From Caldilineaceae bacterium (GTDB taxonomy: Bacteria > Chloroflexota > Anaerolineae > Caldilineales > Caldilineaceae), in the NCBI GenBank assembly GCA_012032975.1, contig JAAUPU010000020.1, forward strand, positions 1 to 11,716: 11,716 nucleotides of DNA, in the 5' to 3' direction. Both the position numbers and the translations under genes were made by a program. Under the pieces are notes generated by a model. It was not told the DNA's origin, did no database searches, and worked only from the letters and a program-made list of their open reading frames with translations. Below, piece by piece: positions 6,928-11,716 of this stretch; within the stretch, counting starts at the first letter, position 1; each line of letters begins with the position of its first letter.

Positions 6928-7737
6928 TCATCCCTCTTGTTTTGGGCGAAAGGTGGATGCAGCGCGTCGTTGCCGCGCAATTTCAAACAAGATGATCGAA
7001 CCTGCGATTGCGGCATTCAACGACTCCACCCCATGCATCATGGGGATGGAAATAGATCGAGCAGATTGCCGCGCAACCATGCTGGGTCCATCAGCTTCCC
7101 CGCCGACCACGAGTGAGGCAGGTTCGCGCCAGTCTACCGAGTCGTATGAGGCAGTCGCATCTGCCAGGGCAACAAAGAGACGATCCTGGTGGCCCAGTTG
7201 GCTCTCCACATCGAGCCAGTTGGCGCAACTGCGCAATGGCACCCGAAAATGCGCGCCCATCGCCGCACGCACTACTTTGTCATTGAAGGGATCGACCGCG
7301 CCTGGGCCAAATATCACGAGACCCACACCCGCCGCAGCGGCTGAGCGCAACAGTGAGCCAGCATTGCCGGGATCCCGCACCTGGTCAAGCACCAGCGTTA
7401 GCGATGGCTCCGCGGGCACAGCCAGTTGGGGCAGCGGCACAACGGCGGCGATCCCTTGGGGCGAGACGGTCTCGGAGAGCGTGACAAAGACCTCTTCTGT
7501 GCAGGCCACGGTCTCAACATCTGCGCGTCCCAGTTCGAGCAACAGTTGGTTTGCCGATGGATTCCCCTGGATCATGTCGGGCGCAAAGAAGACAACATTT
7601 GGCCGCACCTGCGCTTGCCAGGCATCGCCAATCAGCCGCACGCCCTCCAGCAACAACTCGCCAGCAAGGTATCGCTGACGTCTGCGCTGAAGCTTACGCG
7701 CCTCTTTGATTCGGCTGTTCGAGGTGCTGGTGATCAT
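6928..7737 (-). CDS. SpoU/TrmH-family RNA 2'-O-ribose methyltransferase
   Basis: 269 residues. This SPOUT-class enzyme uses S-adenosylmethionine to methylate a ribose 2'-OH in rRNA or tRNA. The N-terminal substrate-binding domain (about 1-100) starts MITSTSNSRIKEARKL and has LLLEGVRLI. The knotted catalytic domain (about 113-254) shows motif 1 LDQVRDPGNAGSLLRSA with Asn125 and Arg131, the block VDPFNDKVVRAAMGAHFRVPL, motif 2 VVGGEADGPS with Glu214, and motif 3 IPMMHGVESLNAAIAG with Ser239 and Asn241. All catalytic and cofactor residues I expect are there. The ATG at 7737 has no clear Shine-Dalgarno. It lies 111 bases downstream of rplT, a usual neighbour for such methyltransferase genes. The 23S rRNA is the likely target, but the exact nucleotide is unknown. 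Confidence 0.93.
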   Translation of the reverse strand: MITSTSNSRIKEARKLQRRRQRYLAGELLLEGVRLIGDAWQAQVRPNVVFFAPDMIQGNPSANQLLLELGRADVETVACTEEVFVTLSETVSPQGIAAVVPLPQLAVPAEPSLTLVLDQVRDPGNAGSLLRSAAAAGVGLVIFGPGAVDPFNDKVVRAAMGAHFRVPLRSCANWLDVESQLGHQDRLFVALADATASYDSVDWREPASLVVGGEADGPSMVARQSARSISIPMMHGVESLNAAIAGSIILFEIARQRRAASTFRPKQEG

Positions 7738-7750
7738 GTTGGGAACAAGA

Positions 7751-7778
7751 ACGGCAGGGGCCGCATGACCCCTGCCGT
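7751..7778 (-). terminator. Hairpin after rplT, probable terminator or attenuator
   Basis: A perfect 10-bp GC-rich stem (7751-7760 with 7769-7778) and an 8-nt loop. On the minus strand it is followed by TTCTTGTTCCC, a broken T-rich run, so termination is probably partial. That would reduce read-through from the ribosomal cluster into the methyltransferase gene. Confidence 0.5.
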
Positions 7779-7848
7779 CGTCTGTCTGCCGGATGAAACT
7801 TCCCCGTCGGCGCTAATTTTGCCGTAACGCTCGCGAGTGATCCACCTG

Positions 7849-8204
7849 CTAATTCAGCTTTTCCTTGGCCAAATCAGTCAGTTTGGTGAAGGTCACTGCG
7901 TCGTGTACTGCGATGTCGGCCAACACTTTGCGGTCAACCTGTACATCGGCCAACTTCAAGCCATGGACAAATCGGCTGTAGCTAAGGCCATTGATGCGTG
8001 CAGCGGCATTGATTCGCGCGATCCAGAGACGGCGAAAATCCCGCTTGCGATTGCGTCGGTCGCGAAATGCATAAAAGAGCGACTTGAGCATCGCTTCATT
8101 GGCGCGTCGGAACAGCTTGGAGCGTGACCCATACTGCCCTTTGGTAAATTTCAGTACTTTCTTATGCCGCTTGTGGGCATAGACCTTTGGTCGTGACGTG
8201 GCAT
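7849..8204 (-). CDS. rplT: 50S ribosomal protein L20, frameshift right after the start
   Basis: L20 binds 23S rRNA early in large-subunit assembly. The body is typical: [19 protein letters not shown], then [17 protein letters not shown], the basic [32 protein letters not shown], and a C-terminal domain from [10 protein letters not shown]. The open frame that holds this body runs back to an ATG at 8268, giving 139 residues with a non-conserved N-terminus. The true start is almost surely the ATG at 8204: it has AAGGAG eight bases before it and reads Met-Pro-Arg, the usual L20 beginning, but in another frame. Adding one base after codon 3 (near 8195) joins the frames and gives 118 residues that align to L20 position by position. 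It lies 96 bases after rpmI in the normal infC-rpmI-rplT order. Confidence 0.93.
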
Positions 8205-8300
8205 TTCCTGGTCTCCTTCCGTGATGGCGGCCCCAGCCGATAGCTGGAGCGCTTATTGAGCCGGTCACGTGCTGGTGATGAAATCGATACGAACAGCCTG

Positions 8301-8507
8301 CTATTTGGCTGCCTTCCCGGCGACAGACTTAACCAATTTGATCGTGCTCTTGTCCGAGCTCGAAACAGAATGGCGGAAATCGCTGAGCATATTCGGACGC
8401 TTCTTGCGACGCAGATGGCTTCGTCCAGCCTTCATACGCATGACTTTTCCATTCTTGGTCAGGCGAAACCGTTTGGCCGTTCCTTTGTGCGTCTTCATTT
8501 TGGGCAT
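8301..8507 (-). CDS. rpmI: 50S ribosomal protein L35
   Basis: 68 residues, the normal length. It is very basic, with the family start [22 protein letters not shown] and the central [13 protein letters not shown]. The ATG (8507-8505) has a full Shine-Dalgarno AAGGAGG six bases before it. It is the second gene of infC-rpmI-rplT; two hairpins lie in the 117 bases between it and infC, where L20 acts in Escherichia coli. Confidence 0.97.
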   Translation of the reverse strand: MPKMKTHKGTAKRFRLTKNGKVMRMKAGRSHLRRKKRPNMLSDFRHSVSSSDKSTIKLVKSVAGKAAK

Positions 8508-8542
8508 GATGGGCCTCCTTCCTACGAAATGTTACCAATGGC

Positions 8543-8584
8543 TGTATGTCTCCGGCAGACATACAAAACGGGCAAAAAGGCCCG
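8543..8584 (-). promoter_or_regulatory. Two tandem hairpins in the infC-rpmI gap
   Basis: In the minus-strand transcript the first hairpin is CGGGC/GCCCG (8569-8573 with 8580-8584, loop 6), followed by TTTTG. The second is a perfect 9-bp stem (8543-8551 with 8557-8565, loop 5). They end about 25 bases before the rpmI Shine-Dalgarno. They may act as a weak attenuator or as a site for translational control of rpmI-rplT. Confidence 0.45.
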
Positions 8585-8624
8585 CTTATTGTACAACTAT
8601 GGGGTTTTATCCCTCAAATTAGAG

Positions 8625-9161
8625 CTAGGCTGGCGTCAACAACATAATCATGCTGCGCCCGTCCAACGCGGGCATACTCTCGACCGTCGCGATCTCTTTC
8701 ACATCGTTGGCAACGCGCTGCATCAACACGCGCGCCACTTCTGGATGGTAGATCTCGCGCCCTCGGAAGCGAATTCGGACGCGCACCTTTGCGCCCTCTT
8801 TTGTAAACTTGCGGATCTTGCTGAGGACGACCTGGATGTCATGCTCGTCTGTTTTGGGCCGCAGGCGAACTTCTTTGATCTCAATCTGCTTCTGCGCCTT
8901 GCGAGACTCGCGCTCGCGCTTCTGCTTCTCGTACTGGTATTTGCCGTAGTCCATCAATCGACAGACGGGGGGCGCCGCATTGGGCGCTACCTCGACCAGG
9001 TCGAGATCCTCCTGGATTGCCAGAGACAGGGCATCGTTGATAGGCAGAATGCCCAATTGCGAGCCATCCGCCCCTACAACGCGCACTTCACGCACACGAA
9101 TTTCGTCGTTGATACGTGTTGTGTCTTTCTTCTCAGTTCGAAACGGTGCTCTTCTTGCGAT
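8625..9161 (-). CDS. infC: Translation initiation factor IF-3, apparent ATC start
   Basis: IF-3 keeps ribosomal subunits apart and checks the start codon and initiator tRNA. The N-terminal domain has TRINDEIRVREVRVVGADGS, LGILPINDAL and LDLVEVAPNAAPPVCRLMDYGKY; a charged linker follows (QKRERESRKAQK); the C-terminal domain has KEVRLRPKTDEHDIQ, RFRGREIYHPE and a PALDGRSMIMLL end. The open frame can be read from an ATG at 9209, but that adds the unlikely MLHCHLFCITKIRRFD and places the Shine-Dalgarno inside the gene. AAGGAG at 9169-9174 is seven bases from an ATC codon (9161-9159), giving 178 residues beginning (M)ARRAPFRTEKKDTTR, a normal IF-3 length. Rare start codons (AUU in E. coli) are known for infC and allow IF-3 to control its own translation. 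No ATG, GTG or TTG fits this position in frame. Confidence 0.93.
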   Translation of the reverse strand: MARRAPFRTEKKDTTRINDEIRVREVRVVGADGSQLGILPINDALSLAIQEDLDLVEVAPNAAPPVCRLMDYGKYQYEKQKRERESRKAQKQIEIKEVRLRPKTDEHDIQVVLSKIRKFTKEGAKVRVRIRFRGREIYHPEVARVLMQRVANDVKEIATVESMPALDGRSMIMLLTPA

Positions 9162-9227
9162 ATCGAATCTCCTTATTTTGGTAATGCAGAACAGATGACA
9201 GTGCAGCAAAACAGAACTTTAGTGCCT

Positions 9228-9288
9228 CTGCGTTAGGTTGGTCAACGCAGATCGGCTTCAAAGCCAAATGCAATTTTCCTCGGGAAAA
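9228..9288 (-). promoter_or_regulatory. infC leader with three consecutive hairpins
   Basis: Between the promoter and the infC Shine-Dalgarno three inverted repeats follow each other: 9274-9279/9283-9288 (TTTTCC/GGAAAA), 9254-9257/9262-9265 (GGCT/AGCC), and 9228-9234/9244-9250 (CTGCGTT/AACGCAG). None is followed by a T run. A leader of about 140 nt before infC suggests ribosomal-protein-type control, but I cannot match it to a known L20 leader class. Confidence 0.45.
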
Positions 9289-9308
9289 CGGCGCTACCTC
9301 TGGAAAAG

Positions 9309-9338
9309 AGTATAACACCGACCCTCTGGCGCGGTCAA
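9309..9338 (-). promoter_or_regulatory. Promoter of the infC-rpmI-rplT cluster
   Basis: On the minus strand TTGACC (9333-9338) and TATACT (9309-9314) are 18 bp apart, each five of six matches to consensus. Transcription would start near 9302, leaving a leader of about 140 nt before infC. Confidence 0.65.
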
Positions 9339-9387
9339 GTTTGTGTAAAAAATGTGGACGCATCCAGCCTTGGCCGCTGTGGGGCTG

Positions 9388-10293
9388 CTACGATTGCCAC
9401 TGGCGCGGCAACACCGGGTCGCCAAGACCATAGCGCGCCCACAGCCATTTTGCCTGCGCCACACCGTCCAGATAGCTGGAATAGGCAGTTTGCGTCGTTT
9501 CAACCGGCACACTGAATGCGTCAAGCAGGGGCGCCAGTGCTGCGGGGGCAAACGGATCGCCAGAACCGCCGACCATCATTGCTGTGGCGGCGCGCACCCG
9601 CGGCGCGAAGTAGGTTGGCTCAAAATAGGCAAGGGTATTCTGGACATCTGATTCCCGTTCAGGATAGGTGCGCAGATAGTCATTCAGCTCTTCATGGGGA
9701 TAAGCGGTCGTACGCTGCGCGAATTGGTGGGCCGCATAGAAAAGGCCGGGTGTGAAATAGAGTGCATTGACTTGTGGTCGCAGCGCAGCGGTGAAGAGCG
9801 CCAGCTCGTTGCCCACCACGGCGATTTTTTGTGCATCCACCTCCGGGCGCGCCAGCAGAAAGTCGATTACCCGGCAGCAATCGGCCACGATGCCGCGGTA
9901 GATGTAGCCAGCGTTGTCGCCGAGACCGCTGGTCAGCAACCCAGGATAGGCCGCGGCAAATGGCTGGTCGGACAAACGCTGTCCTCGATGGCGCAAGGCG
10001 ACGGCCACGAATTGCTGCCGCTCCTCGAACGAGGGAATGTGGACCACACTACCGTAGCCTGGTGTGTGATAGAGCACGGGGAAGGGGCCTTCGCCGTGAG
10101 GCACGCTAAAGTGGGCGAAAATGCGATAAGGGCCAATGCTCGTTAAACGCACCTCGTAGAGCGTAGCAAAGTCGGTCGAACGCAAGGGGGAGAGTGTCAA
10201 CTCTGGGGCGACCGGCAAAGCAGCCAGCTCGTCCATCGTATTGGACCAATAGGCGTCAAAATCGCTTGGCGGCGTCGGAATGTCGATTGTCAT
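9388..10293 (-). CDS. Acetyl-xylan-esterase-family protein, catalytic Ser and His replaced (probable pseudoenzyme)
   Basis: 301 residues, an AXE1/cephalosporin-C-deacetylase-type alpha/beta hydrolase that aligns along its length with the gene just upstream (10351-11289). Shared blocks are YPGLLT, YRG, RVIDFLLxRPEVD, AYPHEELNDYLR/SYPYEEINEYLR, and ETLAYF-like NTLAYF. The nucleophile elbow that reads GVQGGSQGG in the neighbour is AVVGNELAL here (157-165), with Glu163 in place of Ser. The acid loop GLNDNVCPP reads GGSGDPFAP, so an Asp (246) is present but shifted by one. The His of YDGHGHDG has no partner: that stretch is AYSSYLDGV. The reading frame is intact over 301 codons, so this is not a decayed gene but probably a maintained protein without hydrolase activity. 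The ATG at 10293 has only a distant GGGAG. It is 57 bases after its neighbour and probably in the same operon. Confidence 0.85.
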   Translation of the reverse strand: MTIDIPTPPSDFDAYWSNTMDELAALPVAPELTLSPLRSTDFATLYEVRLTSIGPYRIFAHFSVPHGEGPFPVLYHTPGYGSVVHIPSFEERQQFVAVALRHRGQRLSDQPFAAAYPGLLTSGLGDNAGYIYRGIVADCCRVIDFLLARPEVDAQKIAVVGNELALFTAALRPQVNALYFTPGLFYAAHQFAQRTTAYPHEELNDYLRTYPERESDVQNTLAYFEPTYFAPRVRAATAMMVGGSGDPFAPAALAPLLDAFSVPVETTQTAYSSYLDGVAQAKWLWARYGLGDPVLPRQWQS

Positions 10294-10350
10294 CAGGATG
10301 CTCGCTCCCGGTTATGAGTGGATTCGCGGTCAAGAACGCCGGGGCAGTTG

Positions 10351-11289
10351 CTACGCAGCCGGCTGTGGATTTAGATGCTTGCGGAAGAATTCTGCCACGA
10401 TGGGGGCGTGGCCTCGACCGTTGCCGTCGTGGCCATGGCCATCATAGGTGTAGAGCCGCTTGTCTTGGGAGCCAATCGCCTCATAGACAGCATAGCCTGT
10501 CTCTGGCGGGCAGACATTGTCATTCAATCCAATATTGACGATGATGGGACAGCGGATGCGATCCGCAAAGTTGATACAGTCGAAGTAGGCAAGCGTTTCG
10601 GCCACCGCGTCTCGACTCGCTGGGTGGAGGCGCAGATACTCGTTGATCTCTTCGTAAGGGTAGGAATGGGTCAGTTGGATGGCGTCGACCATGCCAGCAA
10701 GATAGGGCGCCTGCGCAGAAGCCGCGGCGATTTCATAGCGCATGGCAGCAGCCAATAGCGTAAGCGCGCCGCCCTGGCTGCCGCCCTGGACACCGATCCG
10801 TGTCGGGTCTACCTCTGGCCGGGTCAAGAGAAAATCGATCACTCGCCAGGCGTCGACATAAAAGCCACGATAGCCATAGGTGTTGCGGTCCGTGATGTTG
10901 TCGGTCAACAGCCCTGGATAGCCTGGGTTGTATTGTCCATTGCTACGCAACTTGCCGCGCGGCGCCGCGCCAAAGGTGGCATACCCTTGGAGTGCGGCCG
11001 CCTTTGGAAAGGTCGGCTCGCTGATGTAGCCCGGATAGTAGACCATGGCGGGCAAGGGGGCGCTTCGCTGGCGGGGCAAACAGTACCAGCCGGCGATCCG
11101 CACATGGTCAATGCTGTCGTAATGCACCTCGAATACCTCGACATCGGACGTCGAACGGAGGGGCACAGGCGTCACACTGGCGTTCAGAGGGGCGGAGGCT
11201 GTCGCGGCCAAGACCTCTTCCCAAAAAGCGTCAAAGTCCGGCGGTTTGGTCACCGATGTGCCGAACGCGGCGGGATTTCCAGATGGCAT
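10351..11289 (-). CDS. Acetyl-xylan esterase / cephalosporin-C deacetylase family hydrolase
   Basis: 312 residues, the usual AXE1 length. Enzymes of this family remove acetyl groups from xylan, xylo-oligosaccharides or other small esters. Visible marks are FPKAAALQGYATFGAAPRGK (oxyanion side), YGYRGFYVDAWRVIDFLLTRPEVD, the nucleophile elbow GGSQGG with Ser171, GLNDNVCPPET with Asp257, and YDGHGHDG with His285; the triad is complete. There is no signal peptide, so it is cytoplasmic and would act on imported acetylated sugars. The ATG (11289-11287) has GAGGA five bases before it. The neighbouring sugar-type ABC transporter gene fits this role, though a terminator at 11327-11359 lies between them. 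The esterase class is firm and the natural substrate unknown. Confidence 0.93.
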   Translation of the reverse strand: MPSGNPAAFGTSVTKPPDFDAFWEEVLAATASAPLNASVTPVPLRSTSDVEVFEVHYDSIDHVRIAGWYCLPRQRSAPLPAMVYYPGYISEPTFPKAAALQGYATFGAAPRGKLRSNGQYNPGYPGLLTDNITDRNTYGYRGFYVDAWRVIDFLLTRPEVDPTRIGVQGGSQGGALTLLAAAMRYEIAAASAQAPYLAGMVDAIQLTHSYPYEEINEYLRLHPASRDAVAETLAYFDCINFADRIRCPIIVNIGLNDNVCPPETGYAVYEAIGSQDKRLYTYDGHGHDGNGRGHAPIVAEFFRKHLNPQPAA

Positions 11290-11326
11290 GGGATTCCTCG
11301 TCGTAGGTGAGATGAGTGGCGGTCAA

Positions 11327-11359
11327 CAAAAGGGGCGGGCTGTTGGCCCGCCCCTTTTG
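11327..11359 (-). terminator. Intrinsic terminator after the ABC solute-binding protein gene
   Basis: A perfect 14-bp stem (11327-11340 with 11346-11359), GC core of nine pairs, loop of five. On the minus strand it is followed by TTTTGTT-type bases. It lies 48 bases after the TAG of the solute-binding protein gene and 37 bases before the esterase start. The arms carry A/T runs on both sides, so it may work both ways. Any read-through would feed the esterase genes. Confidence 0.85.
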
Positions 11360-11407
11360 CAACCATGTCAATGTGAATAGCTCTCGCGGCTCTGTTCGGA
11401 ACGTATG

Positions 11408-11716
11408 CTAGGAAGGTCGATCCAGATCCAGGATGGCCTGCGCCACGCGGTCGACTTCGCCAGCATGTTCGGCAAAGGTCTTCTCACCCTCCCAGATCAG
11501 GTTGATCTCTGCCTGGAATGCGTTGTTCATCTCGGTGAAGCGCGTGTTCCAAGGCATCGGATACGCCTCGACCCCATCGGTGATCAACTGGTCCGTGATG
11601 CCGTACATCTTGTTGACCGCGTTCACTTCCGGGTCGGTCCAGACTGACTTGCGACCATTTGTCTGCCGCTTGGCTTCGAGGACCTGATAGACGCCGGCGT
11701 CGAAAGAAGCGAAGAG
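11408..11716 (-). CDS. ABC transporter extracellular solute-binding protein, C-terminal fragment
   Basis: The gene runs off the right edge; 102 codons are present, beginning in frame at 11716 with LFASFDAGVYQVLEAK and ending at TAG 11408-11410. The pattern YPMPWNTRFTEMNNAFQAEINLIWEGEKT followed by an amphipathic helix and AQAILDLDR is the normal C-terminus of family 1 (sugar-type) substrate-binding proteins, where the last helices pack on the lobe closing over the ligand. It would be a lipoprotein or secreted protein delivering a sugar to a membrane permease; the permease genes are not in the window. The fragment is too short to name the sugar. Its transcript ends at the hairpin 11327-11359. 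Confidence 0.75.
   Translation of the reverse strand, partial: LFASFDAGVYQVLEAKRQTNGRKSVWTDPEVNAVNKMYGITDQLITDGVEAYPMPWNTRFTEMNNAFQAEINLIWEGEKTFAEHAGEVDRVAQAILDLDRPS

Noticed and set aside
6111..7678. Long + strand open frames opposite the aminotransferase and methyltransferase genes
   Set aside because: Both minus-strand genes are certain by their motifs; the + strand products are low-complexity shadows caused by codon bias.
8233..8247. CCAGC/GCTGG hairpin and CACGTG near it, between rpmI and rplT
   Set aside because: A 5-bp stem in GC-rich DNA is easily found by chance; no further support.
9340..9387. Terminator after the downstream esterase gene (TGGA/TCCA hairpin, then six T on the minus strand)
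   Set aside because: The stem is only four pairs; the T run is real but the hairpin is too weak to call.
1..11716. Search for a defence system, CRISPR array, insertion sequence, tRNA or phage genes
   Set aside because: No repeated spacers, transposase motifs, terminal repeats, tRNA-like folds or phage proteins seen; the gene content is housekeeping and carbohydrate use.

Overview
The window looks like a chromosomal piece of a moderately GC-rich bacterium, most likely a Chloroflexota member of the Anaerolineae/Caldilineae type. The hints are a large Zn-ribbon/LysM membrane protein, an ECF sigma factor with a small membrane partner, a sugar ABC transporter beside acetyl-xylan-esterase-like genes, and a dnaN that stands apart from dnaA. 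The phylum is an inference from protein style only. There is no tRNA, rRNA, CRISPR array, IS element or phage gene, and I found no recognisable defence system.

Left part, + strand: the C-terminal end of an S9 prolyl-oligopeptidase-type hydrolase (1-411), a strong hairpin terminator (440-486), then a cytoplasmic Zn-ribbon / single TM / BON-like / LysM protein (673-1883, LysM broken by a 1-nt frameshift). A perfect 40-bp palindrome (1897-1936) serves as terminator for this gene and for the convergent dnaN (2019-3239, minus). dnaN is divergent from an ECF-type sigma factor gene (3456-4220, plus), which is followed directly by a small gene for a protein with one C-terminal TM (4221-4718), possibly its anti-sigma factor.

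Middle and right, minus strand, in order of transcription: the translation cluster infC (apparent ATC start, structured leader) - rpmI - rplT (frameshift just after the start codon), then a SpoU/TrmH RNA 2'-O-methyltransferase, a class I aminotransferase (frameshift near its C-terminus) and a membrane protein of unknown function starting 8 nt after it. Upstream of infC lie two tandem acetyl-xylan-esterase-family genes. The first (10351-11289) keeps the Ser-Asp-His triad; the second (9388-10293) has lost the Ser and His and looks like a pseudoenzyme. The right edge carries the C-terminal end of a sugar-type ABC solute-binding protein, so this end is probably a carbohydrate-use locus.

Three genes each need exactly one extra base to restore a conserved reading frame. 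One is rplT, which is hard to lose, so consensus errors in the assembly are the simplest explanation. The points most worth a second look are the dead/active esterase pair, the ATC start and hairpin-rich leader of infC, the hairpins between infC and rpmI, and the domain layout of the Zn-ribbon/LysM protein.
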